This document shows, piece after piece, positions 52,418 to 61,568 of a stretch of DNA of 64,000 nucleotides; the first letter of the stretch is position 1; each line of letters opens with the position of its first letter. The position numbers and the translations under genes were made by a program. The notes under the pieces were generated by a model. The model saw only the letters and a list, made by a program, of their open reading frames with translations. It searched no databases and was not told the origin of the DNA. The stretch is from Desulfosporosinus sp. FKB (GTDB lineage Bacteria > Bacillota > Desulfitobacteriia > Desulfitobacteriales > Desulfitobacteriaceae): assembly GCF_002196705.1 (NCBI RefSeq), contig NZ_NADJ01000038.1, positions 124,001-188,000 of the forward strand, written 5' to 3'.

Positions 52418-54960
52418 TAAGTTGATTGGATTCGTTCCCTTAGATCAAAGAGATATTGTAAGGCTTGACGTGAAGTCATATCTTCTAATGGCAGTTGAGC
52501 CAATTCCTCTAAAATAGGATGGGTCTGCGCAATATCAAAAAGTGAGAACTGGGTTACAGCTTGAGAAGAATCGATTGGACCAGGGACGGATTTAGATGCC
52601 TCTAGTTCCAAAAGTAAGGTTTTAGCTCTCTGAAGGAGCTCATGGGGAAGACCGGCTAAACGGGCTACTTGAATACCATAACTTCGGTCGGCACGGCCCG
52701 GCAATATCTTATGTAAAAAGACAATGTCGTCTCCGCGTTCTTTAACGCCGACATGAAGATTGAAAAGACCAGAAAAATCATCTTCAAGTTGGGTCAGTTC
52801 ATGATAATGTGTCGCGAAAAGGGTTTTGGGGTTAAAATCAGGATGTTGGACTAAGTATTCTGCGACAGCCCAAGCAATGCTCAGTCCATCAAAGGTAGCC
52901 GTTCCTCGCCCAATTTCGTCTAAAATGATTAAGCTCCTCCTGGTAGCATATTTCAAAATATGTGCTACCTCATGCATTTCGACCATAAAGGTGCTTTGTC
53001 CTGCCGCTAAATCATCTGACGCCCCTACCCGGGTAAAAATTCGGTCAACTAAACTAATTGTCGCTTGTTTGGCGGGCACAAAGGACCCAATGTGTGCCAT
53101 CAAGACAATAAGAGCTACTTGTCGCATATAAGTAGACTTTCCTGCCATATTGGGCCCGGTAATGATGGCTAAATGACGCTCCCTGGACAACTGCGCATCG
53201 TTCGGCACAAAGACACCCGCCTCTAACATATCCTCTACGACTGGGTGCCGCCCCTCTAAAATTGAAATTTGACCATCAATTGTTATTTGAGGACGAATGT
53301 AGCGTTTACGCACTGCGACTTCAGCCAAGCTTACGAAGACATCGATTTCTGCTAAACTATCGGCCGCCTTGAGGATAGCCTGAGTATAGGAACGAACATC
53401 TTCTCTAAGCTCCAGGAAAAGTTCAAACTCTAATTCCTTTAATCGTTCTTCAGCACCTAATATTTTTTCTTCATACTCTTTAAGTTCCGGAGTTATGAAT
53501 CGTTCCGCATTTGAAAGAGTCTGCTTCCTGATATAAGCCTCAGGTACAAGATGGGCATTGGAATGTGTGATTTCTATATAATAGCCAAAAACTTTGGTAT
53601 AGCCAATTTTTAGGGATCGTATCCCTGTCCTTTCACGTTCAGCGTTCTCAAGACCCGCGACCCACTCTTTTCCACCCGTTGCAATGGAGCGCAATTCATC
53701 CACCTCTTGGGAATATCCTGTTCTAATGATATTTCCATCCCGCAGAGATATGGGCGGAGAAGGATTGAGAGCGTTAAAAAGCGTATTGACTAAAGGATCA
53801 AGTCCCTCCAATACAGGAATTTTCCTTTTCAAAATAGTTGCAGTGTTTGAGTTAAGAATCTCACGAATTGCCGGAAGAAGGGCTAAGGTTTGAGCCAGGG
53901 ATAATAAGTCCTTTGCATTGGCTGTTCCATAAGATACTTTTCCCATTAGTCGTTCCAAATCATAGACTTTAGCCAGAATTTTCATTAAATCTTGACGCAA
54001 AAAGGAATCTAGTGCTAACTCTTCAACAGTATTTAAGCGTTGTTCAATATCAGCTTGCACGAGCAAGGGTTTATCGATCCAATGTCTCAGTAATCTTCCG
54101 CCTAAAGCTGTTTGAGTCATATCGAGGACAGATAAGAGTGTCCCTTTTTTACCCTGATTTCTTAAGGATTCAGTAAGTTCAAGGTTTCGTCGAGTCCACT
54201 GATCGAGAAACATCCATTGCTCTGAGCGATACGTTTTGATCTCGACAATATGCGAGGGATCAACACCCGGCATCGTTTCCAGCAAATAGTCCCAGAGAGC
54301 GGATGCTGCTGAAGCCGCCACAGGGAATTCTTGAAGCAAAGGAGCCTGAGCAGAGAATCGCTGTTTAAATACCGTACTCTCATAAGCCTTAAGATCCCGA
54401 ACACTGCAGTAGTATCCGGCCCATAGTTTTGCTTTCTTTACAAGTTCAGGCGGCAGCAAAATTTCAGCAGGATTAATGCGGGAAAGCTCGGCGAGCAAAG
54501 ACTCGGCTTCCGAGGTCTGGAAAATAGCAAATTCTCCCGTTGACAAATCCAAAAAGGACAAGCCCCACTGAGTATTAAAAAAAACACTCGCTAAATAACG
54601 ATTGCTGCGTTCAGAAATCGACTCAGTTAAAGTACCCGGAGAGACAATACGAATGATTTCTCGTTTAACAATACCCTTCGTGGCTTTCGGGTCTTCAACT
54701 TGCTCGCAAATGGCAACTTTATGCCCCGTGCTTACGAGTTTTACTAAATATGTCTCAACTGCATGATAAGGAACACCGCACATAGGTATCCGTTTGCCTT
54801 CCCCCGCATCTCGACTCGTTAAGGCAATTTGCAGGATCGGTGCTGCTAATTCAGCATCTTCACCAAACATTTCATAAAAATCACCAAGCCGATAAAAGAG
54901 TATCGCGTCGGGAACCGTTGCCTTTATTCCTTGATATTGTTTCATCATCGGGGTGGTCAT
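52417..54960 (-). CDS. mutS: DNA mismatch recognition protein MutS
   Basis: 847 residues, normal length. The mismatch-binding FYE motif is in RLGDFYEMFGEDAE (about 25-38), followed by the connector, core and clamp domains. The ATPase has GPNMAGKSTYMRQ (Walker A, about 615-627), DEIGRGTATFDGLSIAWAVAEYL (Walker B) and TLFATHYHELTQL. GAGGAG lies ahead of the ATG. The gene order mutS-hydantoinase-deacetylase-mutL is on one strand. The stop codon TAG is shared with the first base of repeat copy D. Confidence 0.97.
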   Translation of the reverse strand: MTTPMMKQYQGIKATVPDAILFYRLGDFYEMFGEDAELAAPILQIALTSRDAGEGKRIPMCGVPYHAVETYLVKLVSTGHKVAICEQVEDPKATKGIVKREIIRIVSPGTLTESISERSNRYLASVFFNTQWGLSFLDLSTGEFAIFQTSEAESLLAELSRINPAEILLPPELVKKAKLWAGYYCSVRDLKAYESTVFKQRFSAQAPLLQEFPVAASAASALWDYLLETMPGVDPSHIVEIKTYRSEQWMFLDQWTRRNLELTESLRNQGKKGTLLSVLDMTQTALGGRLLRHWIDKPLLVQADIEQRLNTVEELALDSFLRQDLMKILAKVYDLERLMGKVSYGTANAKDLLSLAQTLALLPAIREILNSNTATILKRKIPVLEGLDPLVNTLFNALNPSPPISLRDGNIIRTGYSQEVDELRSIATGGKEWVAGLENAERERTGIRSLKIGYTKVFGYYIEITHSNAHLVPEAYIRKQTLSNAERFITPELKEYEEKILGAEERLKELEFELFLELREDVRSYTQAILKAADSLAEIDVFVSLAEVAVRKRYIRPQITIDGQISILEGRHPVVEDMLEAGVFVPNDAQLSRERHLAIITGPNMAGKSTYMRQVALIVLMAHIGSFVPAKQATISLVDRIFTRVGASDDLAAGQSTFMVEMHEVAHILKYATRRSLIILDEIGRGTATFDGLSIAWAVAEYLVQHPDFNPKTLFATHYHELTQLEDDFSGLFNLHVGVKERGDDIVFLHKILPGRADRSYGIQVARLAGLPHELLQRAKTLLLELEASKSVPGPIDSSQAVTQFSLFDIAQTHPILEELAQLPLEDMTSRQALQYLFDLRERIQST

Positions 54961-55010
54961 CCCTTATACTCTCCTCTTGAGTTCATTTTACACCAGCAGC
55001 TAAATCTTAA

Positions 55011-55041
55011 AAGGGAAGAGCTATAGATTAGCTCTTCCCTT
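55011..55041 (-). terminator. terminator after the YlbF-like gene
   Basis: AAGGGAAGAGCT / AGCTCTTCCCTT stem with a TTTT tail on the minus strand. It separates the miaB-ylbF pair from mutS. Confidence 0.75.
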
Positions 55042-55068
55042 AGTTAATTTCAGTCTTCCTCTTGAGGA

Positions 55069-55470
55069 TTAGCCGCAGCTACAGCCTCCGCATCCAGAAC
55101 TGGAACAGCTGCTGTCTCCACAGGAACAACTATCCGAAGAGTTAGCAATAGCGCCTGCCAAGATGGCATTTACACTGTCCAACATTTGCGTAAACTCATC
55201 CTGTGCTTTCATATATTCGGAAATAGCAGGATTAGCCTCTACCTGAGATTCAATTTCATCAACCGCTTTTTTATCCTCTTCAGAAAGCTCTTGATTGTTT
55301 TGCTGCATCTCCATAAAACGTTCCTGAGCTTTCTGTAACTCAGCAATCAGTTTTTGTGCGGACTCATCAGCAGTCATAGCATCTTCTTTGCTATGCAATT
55401 CAGCAAGCTCCGGACTTCGAGCAATTGCATCTGCTAGAATCTGAGCCTTCTCAATAATTTCATTCGTCAC
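55069..55470 (-). CDS. YlbF/YmcA family protein with cysteine-rich tail
   Basis: 133 residues. Residues 1-105 are a helical YlbF/YmcA (DUF964) domain: IIEKAQILADAIARSPEL, AQKLIAELQKAQERFMEMQQ and YMKAQDEFTQMLDSVNAIL. The tail (about 112-133) contains six Cys and many Ser and Gly (SCSCGDSSCSS, GCGGCSCG). In B. subtilis ymcA (ricA) stands directly after ymcB (miaB), as here (about 90 bp gap), and the RicA-RicF-RicT complex carries [4Fe-4S] clusters. The gene is therefore most likely the RicA-like member; the cysteine tail could bind the cluster. Confidence 0.85.
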   Translation of the reverse strand: MTNEIIEKAQILADAIARSPELAELHSKEDAMTADESAQKLIAELQKAQERFMEMQQNNQELSEEDKKAVDEIESQVEANPAISEYMKAQDEFTQMLDSVNAILAGAIANSSDSCSCGDSSCSSSGCGGCSCG

Positions 55471-55558
55471 TTATACACACCTCCATAATCGTTACATTCT
55501 ACATCAAACCACTTAATTCCTGCTTAACTCCATCTAGACAGTTAAAAAGTGTTTAACA

Positions 55559-56899
55559 TCACTTTGATTCCACGAGTTCGCCTACGAGGGTCCATGACCC
55601 TGCCTCCAGAATTCGCAGAGATACTAAAGAACCGATGATTTCCTGGGGGCCATCAAAAACAACGAGAATATTTCCACGCGTCCGGCCAGTCAGGCGATTA
55701 GGATTGTTCTTACTTGGTCCTTCAACCAAAACCTCATAACATTTCCCAATCATTCTTTGTCTTAGTTGATAACTTTCTTCGTTTTGCAGGCTCATCAATT
55801 TTTGCAGGCGCTGCTTTTTGACCTGCAAAGGTATCTGATCTTCCATGCTCGCCGCCGGTGTGCCTGAACGTTTTGAATACATAAAGGTAAAAGCCTGACT
55901 GTAATGTACTGAATTAATCATTGCAAGGGTTTGTTCGAAGTCTTCCTCAGTTTCGCCAGGAAAGCCAACAATGATATCAGTTGTCAGTGTCGCCTGAGGA
56001 AGAAGCTCGCGAATTTTTTCGACGATACTCATATAGTATTCCCGGGTATATTGCCGATTCATACAAGCTAGAATAGAATTACTGCCCGATTGAAGCGGCA
56101 GATGTACGTGTTCGCATAATTTACTTCCCTTGGCGATTGCCTGAATTAATTTATCCGACAAGTCTTTGGGGTGAGAGGTAATAAAACGAATACGCAAAAG
56201 ATCGGGTATTTGATCCACTTCCTGCAGCAAATCTGCGAAATCATAGGGAGGCACGAAATCTTTTCCATAGGAATTTACGTTTTGCCCTAGTAAAGTAACT
56301 TCTTTACAGCCATTGGCCACCAGATTCTTAATTTCTTGAACAATATCATCTGGCTTGCGGCTTCTCTCTCTCCCCCGAACATGGGGAACAATACAATACG
56401 AACAAAAATTATCACAACCGTACATGATATTCACATTGGCTTGAAGCTTTCCTTTTTCTGCCAGAGGTGTTGATTCCTTCGTTTCATGAGGTTCCTGCCA
56501 AATTTCAGCGACTTTTGCTCCGGTGTCAGAACGGTGCAGCAGCTCGGAAAATTCATGCAAGTTGTGAGTACCCATCCAGATATCTACATGGGGAGCACGT
56601 TTTTGCAGGCGTTCTAAGGCACCGGGTTGTTGAACCATGCAACCGCTGATCGCGATTTTTAAGTTTGGATTATTATCTTTCAGTTTTTTGAGATCACCGA
56701 TTTTGCCTAAAATTTTATTTTCAGCGCTTTCTCTGACGCAGCATGTATTGACGATAATTAAGTCAGCATTTTCAAGGTCATTCGTTCTATTATATCCTTC
56801 TTGCCGTGTAATTTCTGTCAGAGTCTCAGCATCCCTTTCTGACATTTGACAGCCATATGTTAAAGTGACTACATTCTTTTCCTTACTCAAGTGATTCAA
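55559..56899 (-). CDS. miaB: tRNA-2-methylthio-N6-dimethylallyladenosine synthase
   Basis: 446 residues. The N-terminal MTTase domain carries the first cluster ligands in TYGCQMSERD (C), VNTCCVRESAENK and GCMVQQ. The radical SAM motif is NIMYGCDNFCSYCIVPHVRGRERSR (C-x3-C-x2-C), followed by LGQNVNSYG and HLPLQSGSN. The C-terminal TRAM domain has LVEGPSKNNPNRLTGRTRGN. It adds the methylthio group to i6A37, downstream of MiaA. First gene of the pair with the YlbF/YmcA gene. Confidence 0.96.
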   Translation of the reverse strand: MNHLSKEKNVVTLTYGCQMSERDAETLTEITRQEGYNRTNDLENADLIIVNTCCVRESAENKILGKIGDLKKLKDNNPNLKIAISGCMVQQPGALERLQKRAPHVDIWMGTHNLHEFSELLHRSDTGAKVAEIWQEPHETKESTPLAEKGKLQANVNIMYGCDNFCSYCIVPHVRGRERSRKPDDIVQEIKNLVANGCKEVTLLGQNVNSYGKDFVPPYDFADLLQEVDQIPDLLRIRFITSHPKDLSDKLIQAIAKGSKLCEHVHLPLQSGSNSILACMNRQYTREYYMSIVEKIRELLPQATLTTDIIVGFPGETEEDFEQTLAMINSVHYSQAFTFMYSKRSGTPAASMEDQIPLQVKKQRLQKLMSLQNEESYQLRQRMIGKCYEVLVEGPSKNNPNRLTGRTRGNILVVFDGPQEIIGSLVSLRILEAGSWTLVGELVESK

Positions 56900-56951
56900 C
56901 TCCTAAATGGCTAATTACTGTACCTCATTATTCTAAACCGATTCAGCGAAA

Positions 56952-57998
56952 TTAAAGATTGCGAAAAACGCCCGCCTTACTCAGTGCATGATAGGCAATG
57001 AGAATAAACGGTCCTAAAATCAAGCCGACAATTCCCGTTGAGGCTAAACCAATGTACATGCTAATAAGAACAAAAAGGGGATCGAGTCCCACATTATCTC
57101 CCAAAATTTTAGGTTCGATAACGTGTCTGACAATCGTAATAATAATCGTGAGAAGAACAAGTTCCAGAGCCAACAAGTTATGCCCGCCGAGGAAAGCAAT
57201 GAGAGCCCAAGGAGCTAAAATGATTCCCACCCCTAACACGGGAAGTATACCAAAGATCCCTGTAATAGTTCCTAAAACGATGGCAAATTTAGTATGAATA
57301 ATCAGCAAGCCAACAATGGATAAAAAGAGAGTAACCAAAAAGACAATGAATTCTGCCCGCACAAATCCCGCAAAAGCACGCGAAAAGTCATAGCCTAATT
57401 CTCGTAACTCTTCACGCCATTCGAGAGGAAATATATTCACGAAGTCACTTAGATAGCGTTTGCTCCCCTTGGACATAAAAAATGTCGCCACCAAAGCAAT
57501 GACTATGATAATAATAAATTCGGGAATTTTTGCAGCAAATGTCAAAACATTTGATAAAACGTTAGGCACTCTGCTTACAAATTCTTTAACAGTATTATTT
57601 ATACTATCCTCAGTACCCGGAATATTTAGATAATATACTTCAAATTTCGTAAGCCAATGAGTTATAAAGTGTTGTAATAACCGATTATAGAATGGCCAAT
57701 GAATATAAATTTCTTGAATTTCTCGAACCAGACGGAAAACCAAAAGGGTAATTATGACGCCTACTCCCCCAATTTCTACAATCATAGCTGTCAGTACCGC
57801 TGGAACTTGGGGAAGACGGACTTTTCTGATAAGAAAATTCTTAAGCGGGCTTATGGCTGCAGTCATGATAAATGCCAAAATAAAGGGCAAAAAAAGATAA
57901 CTAAAGCGCCCCACTAAGTAAATTAAAATACCAATGACTAACCAAAAAGCAATGAACTTCAAACTTCGAATTAAAAATGACTTGGTTACACGGTTCAC
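56952..57998 (-). CDS. ytvI: AI-2E/YtvI-type sporulation membrane protein
   Basis: 348 residues with about eight membrane helices and a GTG start that shares its G with the stop codon of the carboxypeptidase gene upstream. The PF01594 pattern is clear: LSYLFLPFILAFIMTAAISPLKNFL at the start, the long helical middle, then FGILPVLGVGIILAPWALIAFL and EPKILGDNVGLDPLFVLISMYIGL. YtvI is a sporulation-expressed member of this family; transport of autoinducer-2 is not proven for it. Translationally coupled to the DacF-type gene. Confidence 0.82.
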   Translation of the reverse strand: MNRVTKSFLIRSLKFIAFWLVIGILIYLVGRFSYLFLPFILAFIMTAAISPLKNFLIRKVRLPQVPAVLTAMIVEIGGVGVIITLLVFRLVREIQEIYIHWPFYNRLLQHFITHWLTKFEVYYLNIPGTEDSINNTVKEFVSRVPNVLSNVLTFAAKIPEFIIIIVIALVATFFMSKGSKRYLSDFVNIFPLEWREELRELGYDFSRAFAGFVRAEFIVFLVTLFLSIVGLLIIHTKFAIVLGTITGIFGILPVLGVGIILAPWALIAFLGGHNLLALELVLLTIIITIVRHVIEPKILGDNVGLDPLFVLISMYIGLASTGIVGLILGPFILIAYHALSKAGVFRNL

Positions 57999-59260
57999 TA
58001 ACTAGACTCCCTTCTTCTAGCAAGCAAAATTCGTTTGCGCGACTGGCGTTTCGCCAGGAACTTATAGCGATAGAGAAACAGCAAAAATACTCCTAAACCC
58101 ATAATACCTAAAGGCCAAGGCAGGCCATTAGGTTTTGGATCCTCTTGAGCTTTTGGAGGCAGGACAGTCTTCGAAGCATTAAGTGGAAGTGTGTCTGTGA
58201 GGGTGTCGCCATCATAAACCTGTACTTGAGTAATCTCCTGACCTTCCTCAACTGAGTTTAGGACCTTCGAAGGAGACAATATTTTCAAACTTAACACTGG
58301 AGAGGTTTGACCATTGACCCCTTGTGTTAAATAAATTGGCCGCTCCAGCTTTAAATCAACCTTTTCATTGTTAACCGTTATTGAGCCCAGCACCGAGCCC
58401 GCAGGTTTATAAACCTGATCAGAATATTGTGTAAAACCATAATCAAGCATTGCCTGCATATCTGTATAAATTTCACGGCCAGGTGATTTAAGAATCACGC
58501 CAATTAATTGACGGCCATTTCTTGTCATCGAGGCTACGAGACAGTTTTCCGCTGCCGCTGTATAACCTGTTTTTATTCCATCGACATCGGAATCTCGCCA
58601 TAACAATTTGTTTTCATTCATCATTTGGGTTGGAACATCCGATTTTGCTCTGGAAATAACATGAGTTTTAGTTCGCACATATTGAGCAAATACTGGGTTT
58701 TGATAAGCGACCCGAGCAATTAAGGCCAAATCGTGAGCTGTAGTGACATGCCCTTCTGCGGTTAAACCGCTGGGATTGACAAAATGCGTCCGGGTAGCCC
58801 CAATCTCAAGAGCTCTTTGGTTCATAAGATCGACAAAATCACTGACGTTTCCGCCTATATATTCAGCTACAGTTACTGCTGCATCATTCGCAGAGTTTAA
58901 GAACATCGCGTAAAGCAAATCCTGAAGTGACATTTTTTCGCCAGGCTGTAAGTAAATCTGGGTTCCATAAACAAGTTTACTATTGAGTAACGTTGAAGAG
59001 GCTGTCACAATATCATTTAAATTTCCCCGTTCGATTGCTAATAGTCCGGTCATGATTTTTGTAGTACTGGCAGGGGCCAGTTGCTCGTCAGGATTTTTAG
59101 AAAACAGTGTCTGCCCAGATTGAACATCGATCAAATAAGCACCCTCGCCTTGTACCTGGGGTAACGATTGATTGTTCGAAGGCTTGTCCGAAGCATAAGT
59201 AACCGTTATATTGCTTATTATCATCGATACCGCCAGTATTATAACCATTATAAATTTCAA
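57998..59260 (-). CDS. D-alanyl-D-alanine carboxypeptidase (DacF/DacB-type, S11)
   Basis: 420 residues with a TTG start 10 bp after GGAGG. Signal peptide at 1-23. Active site SxxK in APASTTKIM (about 63-71), SxN in LNSANDAAV (about 121-129) and KTGYTAAA (about 231-238). A beta-rich PBP5-type C-terminal domain is followed by one membrane helix (about 378-400) and a basic tail, so the enzyme is anchored outside. DacF and DacB trim spore cortex or forespore peptidoglycan; the coupling to ytvI supports a sporulation role, which is inference. It follows the DegV gene by 23 bp. Confidence 0.9.
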   Translation of the reverse strand: MKFIMVIILAVSMIISNITVTYASDKPSNNQSLPQVQGEGAYLIDVQSGQTLFSKNPDEQLAPASTTKIMTGLLAIERGNLNDIVTASSTLLNSKLVYGTQIYLQPGEKMSLQDLLYAMFLNSANDAAVTVAEYIGGNVSDFVDLMNQRALEIGATRTHFVNPSGLTAEGHVTTAHDLALIARVAYQNPVFAQYVRTKTHVISRAKSDVPTQMMNENKLLWRDSDVDGIKTGYTAAAENCLVASMTRNGRQLIGVILKSPGREIYTDMQAMLDYGFTQYSDQVYKPAGSVLGSITVNNEKVDLKLERPIYLTQGVNGQTSPVLSLKILSPSKVLNSVEEGQEITQVQVYDGDTLTDTLPLNASKTVLPPKAQEDPKPNGLPWPLGIMGLGVFLLFLYRYKFLAKRQSRKRILLARRRESS

Positions 59261-59283
59261 GGAAGAGAAGCCTCCTATTCTTG

Positions 59284-60135
59284 CTATACTTTACGCTGAT
59301 AAAAAAGTGCGAGAGTGCCCGGCCCTGTATGACTGCCGACAACACAGCCAATATCACTGATCCAAATATCTTTTACTGCTACGCGCTCCCGGATTTCTCG
59401 TGCAAGAATCAATGCTTCTTCATAACATGCAGAGTGAGAAATACCGATGATTTGTTCTTCCGGATGATCAATTTCCTCTTCTAACACCTCGGCCAACTTA
59501 CGGATTGCTGCTCGCCTGGAACGAACTTTAGCAAAGGGCTCAATTTTCCCTTCCGAGGTCATGTGTAAAACTGGTTTGACATCGAGTAAGCTACCCAGAA
59601 ATCCAGCAGTCTTACTCACTCTACCCCCTTTAACCAAATACTCCAGGGTATCTAATGTAAAAATATATCGCATCTTAGCTCGAATATCAAGGATCTCCGC
59701 CTCCGCATCCTTCCAGCTCGTTGCAGAGGCCAGAATTTGTTGAGCAGAAATGGCCAGTAAACCATAGCCAAAGGAAGCTCCCAGGCTATCTATTATATGA
59801 ACTCGCTCAGGAGCCGATGTTGTTTCGGCAATGATTTGAGCAGTAGCAAAGGTAGAACTTAGGCCTGATGAAAGATGAATCGCCACCACATCGCAGCCCT
59901 CAGATAACCATCGTTCATAATGCTCCAGGAGAGTATTGGGATTAGGCTGAGAAGTTTTCGGCAATTCTTTGTAGCGGCGATATTCAGAATAAAAATCCTG
60001 AGTGTTAAGATTAACTCCTTCAAGATAAGTATTGCCATCTATAGTAACCGGCATGGGAACCGTCTCGATACCGGCGGCAATTGCGCGGTCTAAAGGGATG
60101 TCTGAGGCACTATCAACAAGAATTTTGAAGGGCAT
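59284..60135 (-). CDS. DegV family fatty acid-binding protein
   Basis: 283 residues. The family start ILVDSASDIPLDRA, the TSQPNP segment (about 61-66, phosphate side of the lipid site) and IHLSSGLSSTFATAQI (about 84-99) are present. The second domain contains YLVKGGRVSKTAGFLGSLLDVKPVLH. These proteins bind a single fatty acid and act with FakA-type kinases. No fakA is adjacent. The gene heads the series degV-dacF-ytvI on the minus strand. Confidence 0.9.
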   Translation of the reverse strand: MPFKILVDSASDIPLDRAIAAGIETVPMPVTIDGNTYLEGVNLNTQDFYSEYRRYKELPKTSQPNPNTLLEHYERWLSEGCDVVAIHLSSGLSSTFATAQIIAETTSAPERVHIIDSLGASFGYGLLAISAQQILASATSWKDAEAEILDIRAKMRYIFTLDTLEYLVKGGRVSKTAGFLGSLLDVKPVLHMTSEGKIEPFAKVRSRRAAIRKLAEVLEEEIDHPEEQIIGISHSACYEEALILAREIRERVAVKDIWISDIGCVVGSHTGPGTLALFYQRKV

Positions 60136-60209
60136 AATATTACCTCCCTAACGAAGACGATACAATTATTATAATTCGATGTGGGACAATATTATCCCTG
60201 CACGCTTAA

Positions 60210-60248
60210 AAAAATAAATGTCCATGCTTATAAGCAATGGACATTTAA
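60210..60248 (-). terminator. terminator after the 40-residue gene
   Basis: AAATGTCCAT / ATGGACATTT hairpin followed on the minus strand by ATTTTTTT. Confidence 0.8.
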
Positions 60249-60296
60249 GTCTATAATAATATATCAGTGGGTTTATCTGATCCGCGGACTTACATA

Positions 60297-60419
60297 CTAC
60301 GATGCCAAATTTTGAATAATTGCGTGTTGCCCAATAATGGCCATCAATTGTGGAAGATCCTGCTTCTTAACCAACCGATAGTTTACTTCTTCGCCTTCGA
60401 TCCATGTTACAAGAAACAT
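60297..60419 (-). CDS. 40-residue hypothetical protein
   Basis: GAAGGGGATTCT precedes the ATG. The peptide starts MFLVTWIEGEEVNYRLVKKQ and ends with IIQNLAS; it is mixed hydrophobic and charged with no Cys. A strong terminator follows. Its place between the DegV and thioesterase genes as a separate unit suggests a real small gene; function unknown. Confidence 0.55.
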   Translation of the reverse strand: MFLVTWIEGEEVNYRLVKKQDLPQLMAIIGQHAIIQNLAS

Positions 60420-60533
60420 AGAATCCCCTTCTCTCAATTGTATTATGAATTATGTATACATAATACCATAATACAAAACAGAAAACAAGTTTCGCCTGAG
60501 ATCTGAATCCTTAAAAAATGTCATAATGTCAAG

Positions 60534-60947
60534 TCAGTTTTTCTTAACAAGCAATTGAATCTGAGTCCATAAATCGGTATTTCGAATATCTGTATGCCGG
60601 CCCTCTTTATTAATAAAAAGATGGGCTGTTTTTCCTTGGGCTAGAAGCGTATTATCCCGATATATCTCATATAAAAACGTTACAGAACGCGATGTAATTT
60701 TCTCAATGGTCGTAATTATTTCCAGTTCATCATCATAATGAGCAGGTTTTCGGTATCGACAATTGGCCTCTATTACTGCTAACGAAAATCCTTGCTCCTC
60801 AAACTTTGTATAAGGGAGATTTAAATCCCGAAAAAATTCGGAACGTCCAACCTCAAACCAAATAAGATAGTTTGCATGATAGACAATTCCCATTTGGTCC
60901 GTTTCAGCGTAACGAACTCGCAGTCGACTTTTGCCTGATAATCCCAT
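60534..60947 (-). CDS. acyl-CoA thioesterase, YbgC-type hotdog fold
   Basis: 137 residues. The catalytic Asp lies in RYAETDQMGIVYHANYLIWFEVGR (about 13-36), as in 4-hydroxybenzoyl-CoA thioesterase and YbgC relatives, followed by FEEQGFSLAVIEANCRYRKPAHYDDELEI. It should hydrolyse small or medium acyl-CoA esters. A GGAGG lies ahead of the ATG. Monocistronic. Confidence 0.9.
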   Translation of the reverse strand: MGLSGKSRLRVRYAETDQMGIVYHANYLIWFEVGRSEFFRDLNLPYTKFEEQGFSLAVIEANCRYRKPAHYDDELEIITTIEKITSRSVTFLYEIYRDNTLLAQGKTAHLFINKEGRHTDIRNTDLWTQIQLLVKKN

Positions 60948-61149
60948 TTGTACGCCTCCTTAAACATGTTCAAGCAATTAAATTTCTTCTACATTTTTCA
61001 CCTTCCTAGTTCTTGATAAACATAGTTTGGTGAACAACTGAAATTTTTGGTTTAATCGTTAACTCAGTTATGAATCTGTCATTATTGTATTCAACATGTT
61101 ATAATAAACTATCATGATGTCAGTATTCCTAATGGAAGGGGAACTTTTT

Positions 61150-61341
61150 TTGAGCACACCAATTAACATCTTGATTCAACGAATTAATGAACTCTCCAAA
61201 AAGCAAAGGTCTGAAGGCCTGGAAGATTGGGAAAAGGCGGAACAAGAAGTCCTTCGGCAAGAATATTTGTCGTTTATCCGGGGCCAAGTTAAAGAGACTT
61301 TAAGCAAAGTCAAGTTTGTCGATAATGAAACCCTCCAATAA
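61150..61341 (+). CDS. DUF896 protein (YnzC-like)
   Basis: 63 residues from the TTG at 61150, with GGAAGGGGA 8 bp upstream; ATGs further upstream in frame lack a ribosome site. INILIQRINELSKKQRSEGL and KAEQEVLRQEYLSFIRGQVK match the two-helix DUF896 family of small Firmicute proteins. A hairpin terminator starts at the stop codon. Function unknown. Confidence 0.82.
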   Translation: MSTPINILIQRINELSKKQRSEGLEDWEKAEQEVLRQEYLSFIRGQVKETLSKVKFVDNETLQ

Positions 61342-61370
61342 TAATAACCGAATAACAAATTCGGTTAATT
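61341..61370 (+). terminator. terminator after the DUF896 gene
   Basis: ATAACCGAAT-AACAA-ATTCGGTTAAT followed by TATTTT; the stem begins at the stop codon. Confidence 0.65.
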
Positions 61371-61568
61371 ATTTTAATGCTCTTTTGAAGGCTAGTCAAC
61401 GTGCTGTTTGTTCATTATAGGAACGCAGCATGTTTTTTAATTTCTCCAAATTAGTTTGTTAGATTAGTTTGTTCGACAAAAAACTCAAAATACCTTTTCA
61501 GCGTATTTTTTAAATCGTTTGGCAAATACTAATTGTGTTCAAACGTTTTAAAAAGGAGGAGGATCCTT

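Noticed and set aside
57990-58000. TTAGTGAACC at the carboxypeptidase-ytvI junction, similar to the start of the repeat family
   Set aside because: Only the first nine or ten bases match; what follows is ytvI coding sequence. Coincidence with the stop/GTG overlap.
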